Source: Antedon mediterranea
Taxonomy: Eukaryota > Echinodermata > Crinoidea > Comatulida > Antedonidae
DNA: 64,000 bases
Assembly (NCBI RefSeq): GCF_964355755.1
Contig: NC_092672.1
Coordinates: 32,920,501 to 32,984,500, forward strand
Reading direction: 5' to 3'
The notes under the pieces were generated by a model, which was not told where the DNA came from, did not search any database, and saw nothing but the letters and a program-made list of their open reading frames with translations. Both the position numbers and the translations under genes were made by a program. Positions 28,101 through 40,890 of this stretch are shown in pieces; the first letter of the stretch is position 1; every line of letters begins with the position of its first letter.

Positions 28101-31100
28101 CTGCAGTAACTATCAAATTTTATGTGACAAAAAATGTGTTGTGCCCATATATGGACATGATGTTGTCAACTCACTACCATATTTAAGCATATCACTACCA
28201 TATTTGGGTATATCACACTTGTTTAATTAAACTAGTTTAATAGTGTAGATCTTAAGAAATTACATTTAACTTCCCGACAATTTTTGTAAAGAAGGATTTT
28301 TTTCTTTGCCCCAATTTTTGGCAAAGCAAAATTTAGAAGCTTATGAGGCAGTCATTGTAATAAAAAAAATGTATGATTATTTTAGAAAAAGCTTTCCCAA
28401 ATAATTGCATAATCTGGTTAAAGAATAAATCAAATCAGATTTATGATGCAGATGCAGCAGAATCACATTCACATGATCCCTTTAAATTTAAATAATCACC
28501 TGGAATCTTTCGTTTTCTAACTGAATCGCCAATCGTGAACTTTGCTGGGCTGATTAACGGGCGTCTCTCCTTTCCAGTGAGGCTTACGGTTTCACTTCCT
28601 ATGAACAAGAACAAAAAATGTTTGTATTTAAAACATTTTGGTGGCATTAAAGAAACCGCAACTTGCTATAATTATCTTGGTAACAAATTCCGTAGTAAAT
28701 AGACCAACATTTTTTGCTTTATTTAATTGTGTGCGTAAATGTTTCTAAGCATGTGTCAACTGGCACGTAATATAAAAAATAGAAATTTGGAAGAAGTGCT
28801 TTTTGCAATGTGTTGGTCGTTGGTTGGCCCTTCATGGTTCTGGTAGTAGAACGAGTCTTCTCGGATAAGGACTGTAAAAAATATGTCCAGTGTACACATC
28901 TAGCTCATGTGCACTTTAAAGAACCTAGAGTACATCTTTCGAGAAGAGTAGGGGCTTACCCCGGTGTATTAGTACATCACAGCCACTGATCATAACTGGG
29001 CCCTCTGGAGACCAGTCTTTGATTGAAGAGGTCGCCCAGTATAAATAAAATATTTCAATTTATCTAAATAAATAACAAACAATTCATAAATCATATTTTT
29101 GCCTAGTTTGTATGCAAGTATTTCCATAATATTTATCTCTATTTTCGTACACTGTGATTGGATCAAATTTGCGTAGTAATTTAACGGACATTCTGTAGAA
29201 CTTCTGTAGACTGTGATGTGTACCACAATGCAACACAGTCGAATGCAAACTATATCTGTACCTGGTTTTGCGGGATCATCTCCAGCAAGTGACAGCGATC
29301 CCAGCGAGCAATTGAGTGGATCGTCTGTCATCACAGTTACCTCACTAACTTTCTTTTGAACCAAACCATCAACTTCACAACTTGGTATTGAAGAAAAACT
29401 ACTCTGTCTTGAAATATCTGTGAACACTGGCTGGTTTAATAATTTCCTTTAATAAAGAAAAAATAATGTTTTTGTTTTGTTTATTTTGGTAAATAAAAAC
29501 GAAATTTTTTTTAATTGGTATAACCAACAGACCATACTTACTGATTTTTAAGAACAATACTGTATTAAAGATATATTGTCCCTCTGAAAAATAATTTTTT
29601 GGTTGAATATGCCATAAGGTGATATAATAGTTATTCATTTTGACCAAAAATTGGATCGGCAAAATAAATATTTACCTGAAAAAACTGTAATTTAAAAGCA
29701 AAAAAATTGTCTTTCAAACAATGGATTTTGGTTAAATTAAAGTTTATTTTGTCTCTTTATAGGTGAAATCATTCTTTCTTTATTTTTTCTATGGAAAGTT
29801 TGATTTTATATTCTTAAATGTTCATGATTTTGGGGGCCAATACATCTTCAAAGTGATTTTTACTGATATGGTTGGCTGAAATATTATATAATTTACCCTC
29901 TGCAGTTAATTTTCAGTATTTTGGTTGAAAATTTTTCTTGAAAAAATTTTTTTTTATAAAGTTTGTTTATTGGCCTAAATATAACCCTGAATTTATTTGT
30001 TTATTGAAAATCATTTCTAAAAATATATTATATATAACAATTTCACAGAACATAAACATCAAAAAACGTATTAACGCCATAAGTTGTTTATATGACACAA
30101 CTATAGTTATCTTGACGCATTGATAGTCTAATCTTCTTTATCTAGATTTATCAAACCCTGTTCTGTTATTGCAAAATGTGTATTGTTATTTGTTTTTCAT
30201 AAGTTCAGAAAAATATTCTCACCAATTAATAACACTTTTAATTTGAAATTTAAGAGAGCTGTAATTTTCTATTTTAGGAAGACAATTTTCAAAAATGTCT
30301 TTATATTTTGATAATAGAGTATGTTTATGTGTTTTGTATATCTAGATTATTTAAACCAATTATTCTATTTTAGTTACTGCAGTATCTAATACAATTTGTT
30401 TACTCTTTAACATATTTGTGTAAAAGCAGTTTTCAATCAGTTATTTTAAAGAAAATGGAATCATCAAAACTATTTCATTTTCCGTTATTTCTATTGTTGC
30501 TAATTTGGAAACGTTGTTGTGTTTGTTTTGTTGTTCTTTTTTAAATGGTGATGGCAAAACGTGAATTAAACACACCAAGATAAGGACCCAAGTAAATCAT
30601 ATATTGGACATGTTTGTTGGTTAAGTTCAAAGGTAAGTAAACACAATACCTTAGTTTCTTATTGTCTCTCTCCATATACAATTTCCTCACAAATACCATC
30701 CCTAGCACACAGCCAATAACATCAAACGATATTGTAACAAAAAACTTTTGCTGAACGTCAGTGGGAAGATCCTTTGAAATGACGTACGTCTCTAACTCAC
30801 TGCGCCATGGAAACGCGCGGAAACCTCTATCAACGATTGTGTCATGGTGTGGAAGAATCATAAGCATCCAATATAATATGCAAATTAGATCAATGATAGT
30901 TAACCTGGAAAAAAAAATATATTTTTTCTTTTGAAACATGAATATTAAAAATGAGAGTGTATTATTACAATATATATTGAAACACTCAATGCCTTGAAAT
31001 TAAGAGGAAAACTTCACTTTTTATGAACGTAAAAAATGTTTTTTCCAACTTCTGTAGTAAACATAACGGTCAATTACTGGAACTGAAGTCTTAATTAAAC

Positions 31101-34100
31101 CAAAAAGATGTAAGTTCACAAAGACACAAGTTTACAAAGAAAACAACACTTTTTAAAAAGTAACAAAAGTTTTTCCATGATCAATCAATATAAATAAAAA
31201 TTATTGTTAAAAATGTTTAACTCAGAAATCCTTAAAGAAAAAAAAAATATATATTTCACTTTCAATCCCTACACATTTATTCATTCATTTTAAAGATAGT
31301 GACAAAATATGCAAATGAGAGCATTGGGGCCCAGAACAAAAAACAAAGATTTAAATAATTATATTGTTTATGGCCGACGTCTGTCGTGAATGACAATGTC
31401 ATTTAGATTTACATTGAAACTATAAGCCAGGACTGTTTAATGCACCTTGTTGGTCCTAACATTGATCTAAGCTCTAACCAGGCCCAAAGTTGATCTGACG
31501 AGAACCGGTGTTTCAACGTGGTAAAGTCGTATAAAATAATTATAAACACAAATAATTATAAATTTGAATATAAATATATATAAAATAAATAATAAAGCAA
31601 TTAAAAAAAATAATATGGGTTTTAATAAACTCAAGGATCATGTCAAAGTGTATTCTACTACACACCGAACAAAGTGTCTTTTTAATAAGTGTTGAAAGGA
31701 CAGTGTGGTATAAAACATGAAAAAATAAATAAAACATTAAAATGTTATGTTGAATAGGAGTGACCTCTGAATTGGGGTGTCACAAAGGTCCCTTTCAGTT
31801 TGACTGGATAAGGCCTTTTTCTTGCATCAGTTAAAAAATACATTCCATAGAGGAGATGTTAATTTGAAGCTGAAAGGAGGTAAAATTCCTGAAAATTGAT
31901 ACAGGCATTTCATTGTAAACTGTAAGCTAATATGCTAATCTGTAATCAACAACCAACTCATAACAAAGCAACCCGAGTACAGTGCATATCTCATACTGAA
32001 CTCTGGTGTACAAACAATGGGTTTGTTAAAATGTAGAACACCTATTCAGCATTGATTTGGAGTGACAGCTAAGGTTGTGTTCACAAGTCTAGATTAAGGC
32101 TGGCATATCATGTCTTGGAGTGACAGCTAAGGTTGTGTTCACAAGTCTAGATTAAGGCTGGCATATCATCTGAAGATGTGTTGACACGGTGTAAAGCTCT
32201 GTCTACACTATCAAACTTTATGTGACACAAAAATGTGACGTACCCAGATATGGACATGATGATGTCATATCACTACCATATTTTAAAATATCACCATATT
32301 TGGCACATCACACTTTTTTTTGTCAAATTAGTTTAATAGTGTAGACATAGCTTAAGGCTGGCATGTCATAGAGTAACAGCTAAAGATGTGTTCACACGAT
32401 GCAAGTCTAGAGTAAAGCTGGCATATCATGTCTTGGAGTGACAGCTAAGGGTGTGTTCCCACAGTGTAAGGCTAGAGTAAGGCTGGCATATCATGTCTTG
32501 GAGTGACAGCTAAGGGTGTGTTCCGACGGTATAAGGCTAGAGTAAGGCTGCCATATTATGTTGTTTGTATATTTACTCAAGGCAGTGGCGTTGTAAACAC
32601 AACACACTAGCCCATATTCTTGGCATTTATGATAGCTAATGCCAGAAACGAATGCCGTTCAAATGACAATTTTTAATTGCGGTTTACCTCACTTAACTAC
32701 TTTCACCATGCCTGAATGTACCCTAGTCCACGAAATCAACTCCATACTTGTAATCAAACCTTTTATAAAGTAAAGCACTCAACCGTTGGAGATTTTTTTC
32801 AAACTTTACCATTATTATTTAAACTGCATTAAACATATTTTCAAATAACAGTAAAAATATCCTAATACTATGGCAAATTCATAAAGTAAAATGTTAGAAT
32901 GTTTTGGAAGACGAATAATATTTACTACTTGACAATACTTTACCAAAAATAGCCAAAGAACTGTTATTAAACAAAGGGAAGACATGAAATATATACAGTC
33001 AATGGACTGATGTTAAAACATCCGCTGGAGCGACCAATTTATTTGTAATATCAGATTTGTACACGTTTACGGGAACGATAATACTCGTAAAAAAAATGTC
33101 ATAGAACATCACAATTTCTCGGAATGGTGCTGAATAGATGCACCTACACAATAATCTGAATATAACTTCTGTTTCTTTATTTTATTGTAGAAAGTATCAA
33201 AATCCTATTAACAGTCACTGTGGTGATTTGATTGAAAGTATAGGTATGACACGCCATGAATGTCAAAACCATTAAAAAAATGTTAAACCGTAGACCCCTC
33301 TAGCACATTATATTTTCTTTGTGTAAAAAAAAATGAAAACCGAAACTAGAAAGAGTGACAGAAAAAAATAAATATAGAAAGTGATTATTAATATCAAATT
33401 TTTAAAGAATTGATGAATGCATATTTACCAGAATGTAGTTAGTCTCAGTCTGGGATTATACTGTACTAGAATTGCATGAAAATGGAATTTGTTAAAATGT
33501 TGTGTCCAAATTTATCCTAAATTACAATCGAGTATGGGATAATACTCAGTAAAATAGGTGAATTGATAAATATCTATATACCTTACAGGTTTTCTTGATA
33601 GAACGGCTAGAATACTTATTACAACTGTGCATACATTGATACTCAAGGATGCATGGTTCTTATCTGAAAGAAAAAACAAAAGGCGAATTTATCATGTTTT
33701 CCCCTAGAAATCTGAACTGTGCTTTTGCATACATGCCAACATCTGAAGTTCTAAAAATGGGAGGTGATATTTGTTTAAAAACAAAAACACTGCCCTTTAT
33801 TTATTATCAAGACCAGGAGGCGATCCCAGTGTGACAAACAATATCGCTTGGTGGCTATTTGAGGGGAAACCCCTTCCATTTGAGAAAAAAATAATAACTT
33901 ATGACCGCTTAAATATTGTAAATTGAAAAGTGTTTTTTTTAAATTAATTTTTAATATATTATTAATAGTATATTGCAATAACATTAATATACATGAACAT
34001 TTCGGTTATCTTTTTAATCTGGGGAAAAAATTTTGAAAACCAGGAGCATGATGTTAGGCCGGGAAACAAGCCCAACGTACGGGAGTCTCCCGGAAAAACG

Positions 34101-37100
34101 AGAGCATGATGTCAGATCATGAGACGAGTCCAAAATATGGGAGTCTCCAGCCCAAAATGGGGTGTTGGCATATACGCATTCGTGCAGTGAAAAGTGGCCA
34201 ATATTCTTACCTACAATAGTTTTCAAATATAATTGTGTTCTAAATGCTGCAACATCTAATATTATTAAAATAACCAGACAAAGTAGTACACACCATCGCA
34301 GGACAAACGGTAGTCGACGTGGTATTTGCTTTTTGGATGTAAAGTTCTAACAAAATAGAAAATAACAAAACAAACTGAATGGCACATGAAGTGCATTTGT
34401 CAACATTTACAAATTGTAGTTACAGTACAACCTTCATTTTACGTACCCTGGATTTTACGTACGCCTAAAATAACTGATGATGTCATCATTTTCTTACATT
34501 GAGGGTGCAATTTAACAACAACAAAGCATAATAAAAATGGCTGTGTGAGGAATTCTGCTGTGTGAGACAAGCTACTCACGTGCATTCCCCTACAGCAGCG
34601 ACTGTTTTTATTGATAGAAAATACAAGAACATTGATATTTTAATTTACACTTTATTTAAACATCGCACAGCCTGTATATACTGTACTTTTTTAGTTAGGC
34701 CTCACATCTTGCTAGGCCTGCTAGTGACCACCTGCATGCTGTACAGTAAAGTAGGCAAACACGGTAGCCTTACAGTAGCTACGATCTCTACGTATTTGGG
34801 GTCAATTTAAGGTCAACCTTGATTTTACGAATCCTGTGTTTTACGTACGCCTTTCGGTCCCATGCCGTACGTAAAATGAAGGTTCCACTTTACTATGTTT
34901 ATAAGATGTTTAAAATTAGTGGAGAACAGACTGTATACAGTAGAACACATGGTTGCGAAACTTCTATTCAGGGGACACTTTCCCGTGAAATAAAAAATTA
35001 AATGGGAAATAATATGTTTAAAACCACGACCAATCACTATCCAAGGGACACCATTTAATAAGGATACAATTGTTTAATGTTTGGTCCAAAAGGTGTCACT
35101 TTAATAAGGGTTCTGCTGTATATTCTGTTACTTAACTTTAAATGGATAATTTAAAGAGACACTTTCTTGTAAAACAAACAAGAGAAATAACGTTTAACAT
35201 TATGACCAACTTCTATCCAAGGGACAGTCCTCAAAAAGGGTACATTTTTTAAAAATGTTTGGTCCTGAAGGTGTCCCTTTAAAGGGGGGTTTGGGGCGTT
35301 ACAAATCACACAGAAGATAATTATGAAAAAGAGGCGTGGCATTATGGATTTACCTTAAACTGCATTAGTCTCTTCCCCAGCAGACTTCTCTGAACCCAGT
35401 CATCAACATTTTTTAGTTTTCGTTGAGTCTGGAGTTCACAGCCTAGGCACAATTGGTAAAGACTGTCCAAATGTGCCGAATATTCTTCAATTTCATAATC
35501 AAATGTTTTCTGAAATAAACAACAAATTATAAAATACAATGTTCTGAATTACAATTTTGTAATTTAAAGCTCTGTCTATATCATCAAACTTTATGTGACA
35601 ACAAATGTGATGTGACCATAATGATGTCATCATGTCACTACCATATATGGGCACATTACACTTTTTTTGTCAAACTTGTTTGGTATTTACATGTGAAATA
35701 TTTTTATTTACATGTGAAATATTTTTTAATATTTTGGCAAATTTTACTGGCCTTTTGTTCAAACATGCACATAAGTCTAAAGCTTTATCTACACTATCAA
35801 ACTTTATGTGATCAAATATGATAGTGATATGGTATCATCATGTCCATATATGGGCAAATCACTTTTATTTGTAACATAATGTTTGACAGTGTAGACAGAA
35901 CTTAAACAAGTCTTTTGGGACTATTGACATGATTTGAACCCAGGAATACGAGATCAGCATCTAACCACCAAGCTACACCACTCCATGCAGAAATTGTTAT
36001 TGTCTAATTATATTGGATTCTCTTTATTGATCAAATTGTTACTCTGAAACATGTATTATCATACTTTTTACTGATCGTACAGTATTTCATTTATAATCTC
36101 CTTGTTTTTCTATATGTATGTATGGAGTGAGTGCAGAATCTGTTAGGGCTTTTAGCCTATTCTCATTCCTGGTTATTTTTACATTGATGACCGAATAAAT
36201 ATCATTATTATTTATATATTGTTTAAGGATTTGCTTAGAAACACGTGATTTCGAGGAGATACAGTAGCTCTTTTCAAAACAAACCACTTAAATAAGTTTA
36301 TTACTGCACAACTGCTCTAGAGGGCGCTTTACTTGTTTACCTCATCATCAGGTACAAACATGGCAAGTTGTTGAACCTTAAGTTGTTGGTTTTGGTTACA
36401 TTGATCACAGAGTATGTTGTTGAACCTTGGGTCGTCGCTAGTAGCCTTGGAGTTGCGAGCAAAAACACCTTGGTTGAACTCTGCGTAGTATTGTGATGGG
36501 ATTGGTTTGTTGTAGTTTCCTTCCTGTAGAAATAGAACATTATTATAACACACATGATTTTATTCTTGCAATTTGAGTGGTCAATTATGCATCACATTGG
36601 AATTAGTCCTATCTGATGATGACCTATGGTCAAAAGTACTAGTACAATAAATATTTCATTTTGAGGCAGAAACAAGAACTGTTTTATTTTTATTCATGAT
36701 CCTGCCTGTGCAGCACCTACTTCTTGATAGTCCTATCTTATCTAATTTTTGATAATTAACATACTCTAAAGCTCTGTCTACACTATCCAACTTTATGTGA
36801 GATGCTCATATATGGACATGATGATGTCATATATCACTACCATATTTGGGCATATCACTACCATATCTGGTCACATCACACTTCTTTTCTCAAACAAGTT
36901 TGATAGTGTAGACAGCGCTTAATGCACCTTTAGGAGAGAACAAAGTGTTCCCTGAATAAGGATTTTCTGTGATGGTTCCACAGAAGTGTCACTTTAGGGG
37001 TCTCCCCTGAATAACAAATGTTCTAAAGGAGGGTTATTCTCTATTTTTTTTCTTATTCGTTTCATGGGATATAGGAGTAACCCAAAGAACGGGTTTTTTA

Positions 37101-37918
37101 CTTTAGTTTCAAGCTTGGCATTTTCAAATGAGCTATCATACTTAGCATAAGACTGGATTGTAATATATGTTCTTTTGTAGATTTATAAAGTCTTTGATGA
37201 CTTATTATCGATTCACCAGTTTTATGAGCATGTGTAGTAGTCTGTTATGCTCTACTGATTTTATTGCAAATTAAAAACTAACCCTATCAAAACCATTGTA
37301 CTGGTTACAGTGTAAACAGTCCCAACAGTTGGCGTTTCCTGCTGGCACACTGGAGTTAACATTGCAGAACCAACAATTCACGATTACTTCTCTCTTTCTG
37401 AAACAAAAATCATCTACTGTAAATGATCAATCAATATACAATGTAAAAAGTGCCTCTGCTAACTATGCAATGTTAAGCTCTGTCTACATTTGACAAAAAA
37501 GTGTGATATGCCCAAATATGGTAGTGATATGCCCAAATATGGTAGGGATATGACATTATCATTTATAATGGGCATTTAACATTTTTTGTCACAAAAAGTT
37601 TGATACTTAAGTGTAGATAGAGCTTACAAGCGATAGAAAAACCTTTTTTTAATTGAATTACAAGTTGGATGTACTGTGTATCTTCAGTTTATTTTTGCAT
37701 CGCATTTTGAGGTTAAACCACAAAATTTACTCACTATTATTAAAACTCTGATAGAAACGAGCTGAGTCACTAATATTGGTACACTCCCCGTTTCCTTACA
37801 ATTAAAACAATTTAAAAATAAACACTTACCTTTTAAAACGTCGCCATATGACAAAGCTAATGAAGATTACCAGAAATAATCCTGAGAAGATATGGATTGT
37901 ATGCTGGCGAAATGACAT
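25110..37918 (-). CDS. TMEM201: TMEM201/Samp1 (NET5)-like inner nuclear membrane protein
   Basis: The family spans the inner nuclear membrane, binds lamina/LINC components and moves nuclei (family knowledge). Minus-strand coding exons: 37918-37830, 37397-37283, 36523-36341, 35509-35354, 34346-34211, 33663-33582, 30904-30650, 29417-29262, 28598-28500, 27767-27660, 25243-25110. Order of features: a membrane segment at residues 8-25, then the Ima1-type zinc region with CWFC (38-41), CWDCLHC (54-60), LCDQC (106-110) and LCLGC (149-153), the signature YNGFDREGNYNKPIPSQY at the second junction, several further membrane segments, the conserved RRPLISPAKF, and a final helix GFSLGINITIIVVVIFW. Phases agree everywhere except between 30650 (phase 2) and 29417 (phase 1): a missed exon of length 3n+2, or a wrong border, lies there, matching the variable Ser/Pro region of the human protein (666 aa; 504 codons placed here). 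An in-frame TAG just upstream supports the chosen ATG. Confidence 0.88.
25446..25604. mobile_element. Family A MITE, complete
   Basis: TAGCTCTGTCTACACTATC to GATAGTGTAGACAGAGCTTA. Last intron of the TMEM201-like gene. Confidence 0.9.
26373..26470. mobile_element. Family A MITE with internal deletion
   Basis: Left end AAGGCTCTGTCTACACTATC; right end reduced to ATAGACAGAGCTTTA. Two CCCAAATATGGTAGTGATAT units remain. Confidence 0.8.
26632..26650 (+). repeat. (GA)n microsatellite
   Basis: Nine to ten GA dinucleotides. Confidence 0.9.
26775..27057 (-). pseudogene. Penelope-like element: GIY-YIG endonuclease fragment
   Basis: The minus strand encodes CPQAYIGETGR, RIKEHRTD, AITDHALQYNHLIDW and a final TQKRQIKESINI, the YIG, Arg, His and Glu landmarks of the GIY-YIG endonuclease at the C-terminus of Penelope-like retroelements. 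The reverse transcriptase part is absent. It lies in the last intron of the TMEM201-like gene, same strand, and is not part of that gene. Confidence 0.75.
27058..27253 (+). pseudogene. Penelope-like element: inverted C-terminal fragment
   Basis: The plus strand re-encodes TQKRQIKESINI and continues with RKHGKIMNRDEGAHELSHIY to a stop. A 38-bp block (27060-27097) is the exact inverse of 26793-26830, so two pieces of the element are joined head to head. Confidence 0.7.
28109..28255. mobile_element. Family A MITE
   Basis: ACTATCAAATTTTATGTGAC to AGTTTAATAGTGTAGAT; outer bases of the left end are lost. Confidence 0.75.
29563..29853. mobile_element. Family C MITE, complete
   Basis: Left ATTAAAGATATATTGTCCCT; right GGGGGCCAATACATCTTCAA. 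It lies in the intron where an exon of the TMEM201-like gene is missing. Confidence 0.75.
32057..32560 (+). repeat. 58-bp tandem repeat interrupted by a family A MITE
   Basis: Unit begins TTGGAGTGACAGCTAAGGTT; copies at 32057 and 32115 are nearly identical. Diverged copies (TTGGAGTGACAGCTAAGGGT) resume after 32356. About six copies in an intron of the TMEM201-like gene. Confidence 0.88.
32193..32355. mobile_element. Family A MITE inserted in the 58-bp array
   Basis: AAGCTCTGTCTACACTATC to TTAATAGTGTAGACATAGCT. The interruption of the array shows it inserted after the array formed. Confidence 0.88.
34040..34160 (+). repeat. Direct duplication of about 56 bp
   Basis: GAGCATGATGTTAGGCCGGG...GGGAGTCTCC is repeated as GAGCATGATGTCAGATCATG...GGGAGTCTCC. 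It ends 50 bp before the 34211 donor. Confidence 0.6.
34421..34893. mobile_element. Tigger/pogo-like non-autonomous TIR element
   Basis: TACAGTACAACCTTCATTTT and the inverse AAAATGAAGGTTCCACTTTA continue into ACGTAC / GTACGT. A CAGTA(C)AACCTT-type start is typical of pogo/Tigger terminal repeats. No transposase remains. Confidence 0.6.
35567..35695. mobile_element. Family A MITE, right end lost
   Basis: AAGCTCTGTCTATATCATC to TTGTCAAACTTGTTTGG. Confidence 0.75.
35779..35904. mobile_element. Family A MITE
   Basis: AAAGCTTTATCTACACTATC to TTTGACAGTGTAGACAGAAC. Only 85 bp from the preceding copy. Confidence 0.85.
35922..35990 (-). repeat. tRNA-derived SINE head (copy 4, clearest)
   Basis: On the minus strand TGTAGCTTGGTGGTTAGATG is a good A box and CCTGGGTTCAAATC a good B box, 35 bp apart, as in a tRNA-derived SINE promoter. 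No complete cloverleaf was seen. Confidence 0.7.
36769..36922. mobile_element. Family A MITE, complete
   Basis: AAAGCTCTGTCTACACTATC to GATAGTGTAGACAGCGCTTA. Confidence 0.88.
37474..37627. mobile_element. Family A MITE
   Basis: TAAGCTCTGTCTACATTTGAC (left end with a small deletion) to TTAAGTGTAGATAGAGCTTA. Confidence 0.82.
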
Positions 37919-38513
37919 CCATTCTTTCTATATGAATTAATAAGTTTTTAAAAAAAATGTTACTGAGTTAAAAGAAAAAATGAAGTAATAATCTCCACAT
38001 GTTTACTCCCCATAAATAATTGACACCTCTCCAAAATTAACATTTTGTATAATAACTTAATCATTAATGTCCTTTCTTCAGTTTCTCAAAACTGCAGTTT
38101 TTTTAAGCCATTTAAAAAAAAATGTTTTAATAATTAGCAATATTTATCAATATAATAATAATAATAATAAAAAAATAATAAAAAAAACTAAAAAAAAAAT
38201 AAAATATTTATCAATATATTTAATTAATGCTGTCTACAAATACAATTACATTATTCCAGTAAATATCGATATAATACTACGTAACTATCCTACTATTAAC
38301 TATGCTCAGCAGCAAGTTTTACTCAGGATATTCGGATCGGGTGCTTTGGTTGGACAAAGACAAGGGCGACATGCATGGTGCATCACGAACAGACAGTCGC
38401 GGTCGTTGTGCAGTTTCCTTGCCTGAAAATTACCACTGAATGTTGGCCTAGGGCCTAGCCTTGCTAGAGGCTAGACAAGGCCGTAGCCTAGGCAAACACA
38501 TAAGTTGTCTTAC

Positions 38514-38690
38514 CTACCATATTGTTTCTAAGTTTAAATTCGTCAATCCTGAACACGGAATTCAATATTATTTACGCCTTTTGGCCTGTTTAGAATAGAA
38601 AGTAAAATATTCATTCAAACGTACATGTTCGATTCCGAAAAAAAAACCTCCATGCCTCAGTGATTCCGCCCTCTATAGTTTGATTTGCGC
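38514..38690 (-). other. Probable 5' UTR exon of the TMEM201-like gene
   Basis: A strong minus-strand donor (TATGGTAG|GTAAGA) ends an exon at 38514, before the acceptor at about 37926. The spliced leader puts a TAG in frame just before the coding ATG and creates an overlapping upstream ATG in another frame. The outer boundary is a guess. Confidence 0.4.
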
Positions 38691-40639
38691 GATCGATTTA
38701 GGGAATCGATTTTTTTGTATTGGAAATTATCATACAGATACAAAATAATGATCTGACCGTAAATATTCACCCATCATGCCAATCACTACGGAAATGCCTC
38801 TCTTGTGGTGGTGGTGGTGGTCTAAACAAATTGTACAAACAACACTTCCGTCCGACCCAACAGAATTTGTTAGTAGGAAATTAATTTCCTATGCCTAGAC
38901 AAAGAATCGAATTCATTTGTATACTGACGAGGTCAACCTGACGATAAAACGCGAATTAGTAGACACAGAAAAATACAATTAGGCCTAACTACCAAATGAC
39001 AATGGTAATAGCAGGGAGTTGAAAATATAATTATTTTTTTCACCTCCCTGGTAATAGACTATTCCTTAATCAATTCGATTACGAAGTCATTGAAAAGGCG
39101 CAGATCATTCTTGTTCGCAATCATATATAATTGTTTGCAATATTGAAGAGATGAAAACACTAATAATGAAGAGTCACAACACGAACAATGAATAAATACA
39201 TAAATAATTATGAAATTACAAACACGATTTTTTAAAATTTTAATAAAATTTGAAAAAAAAGTAAGTAATTTTTTATTTTAAATCAGTACTCGTTTTCTAC
39301 AAGTGGTAAAATGAAGAACTTTAGTAGGCCCACTGAACACGTAAACGTAAATTTAAACATTACGGAGAATTTGGGTGTGAGGGACAGCCCGGTGGATACG
39401 CATCTGTTTTATATTACTTTCTGTATAAAAACGTTCAAATTCTAATTACTCAATCAAGCTAATTGTACAAAATAGTTTGATTTTGACGAATTATTATGCG
39501 TTTACATTTAAGAACTATTATAGATAACAAAGGCTGTCCATATTTGTTCTGTAATTATCTCATGAAGTTGTCTTAAACCGTAGAATATGAAGAAATAAAT
39601 CTCCCATCAATAGATCAATCATCTACTACTGGAAATAGAATTAACTGCACAAATCGAACTAAGTAATTGGGTTGTCACGTGATTCAGATCGAGAAGAACA
39701 ACTTGTGGAGTAGGTAGTTGGAGAAATGCAAATCATATTATATTATAGACCATAGGCCTGTTGTTGGTTTTGTATAACAGTAGGCCTACAATAGGAAGGT
39801 TTCGATTTGACATAGGCCATGTATACGCGTTGTAGGCTATTATTTAATATGTCGAGTAATCGAATGAAGGCGCAACGCAGTGTCCCCACATGCGCACAAT
39901 AAATTAACATAGCTTAAAAGTAAGTAGTAGTCTATCCTTCTTAGCTTCATGTACCATGGTATTACATAAATTTGGCATTAGCCTACATATTCGAGAGTTT
40001 GTTCCAAAAATTGAGTAGGACGATAAAAATGAAATATAGGCAGAATAAATCAACATTCGATATACTATATTATAGTGAACATGGACGTAAGCAACAACCA
40101 AGTACAATATATTGCATCCGGATCGTGCTCGTAAATTATAATTACCTTTTTTAAAAATGACATCAAAAACATTTATTTTTTTTTTTATTTAATCGGTATA
40201 AAAATACTCAAAATACAACTCATAGTTGAAATGAAGAGCTTACATATGAAAATGATAATTCACATAAACAAAGTTAAACGAAGAAAAAACACATTAAAGC
40301 CTATGAAACAGTAATAATTAATGTATAATTCGTTAAACTTAAAATTACTATAAAAAATGCACAAATTCTTAAATATATACAATTTTAAAAAATAGAGACT
40401 AATATTAATAATCACATTATTTTTATACACCAATAAAATATATGTAAAATTCATTAAACTAAAAGTACAATAAAAATTGCACAAAATTCAAATTCAAAGG
40501 ATGATATTAATAATTACAAATTCTTATATTATATTTACAAATTTAAAAAATTGAATCTTATAAATCACATTTTTATAGTCCCATAAGTAGTTACAAAACA
40601 ATACTCTTCGAAATGTCTTTAAAGGTTAATTGTCCAAAT

Positions 40640-40890
40640 CTATTCATTATTTAAGAGTCCAATAACAGTTGGAATTGTTGATGCAGCAAGTCTTTTAGTC
40701 CGACATCGTGGCACATCAAACTTATTAACTTTACGCAAACACCTTGTCGGCTTTTCTTTTTCAGGGATCCATTCCTTAAAGCGATCCGACTTTAGCAGCC
40801 CCTTTCCAAAGTTATAAAGAAGAACCTGACGTCTATGCAGCAATGTCTTTAACTTGAGGGTTTCAAGTGATTTTGCGTAACTAACATAAT
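40640..40890 (-). pseudogene. LINE reverse-transcriptase C-terminal remnant
   Basis: The minus strand encodes LLKSDRFKEWIPEKEK and RTKRLAASTIPTVIGLLNNE before a stop, like the C-termini of CR1/L2-type RT proteins. Upstream RT motifs are absent, so this is a 5'-truncated dead copy. Confidence 0.6.

Noticed and set aside
28441-28499. Read-through of exon 28598-28500 to the stop at 28441
   Set aside because: The donor CCAG|GTGATT gives phase 1, which fits the next two exons and restores the expected C-terminal membrane helix; read-through would lose it, though it may exist as an isoform.
29895-30025. Candidate missing exon of the TMEM201-like gene (minus strand, RVIFRPINKLYKK frame)
   Set aside because: Open and bounded by AG/GT, but its length does not repair the phase mismatch and the lysine/phenylalanine-rich translation looks like AT-rich intron.
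38067-38426. 119-codon plus-strand frame upstream of the TMEM201-like gene
   Set aside because: Mostly Asn/Lys/Ile from AT-rich low-complexity sequence; no motif.
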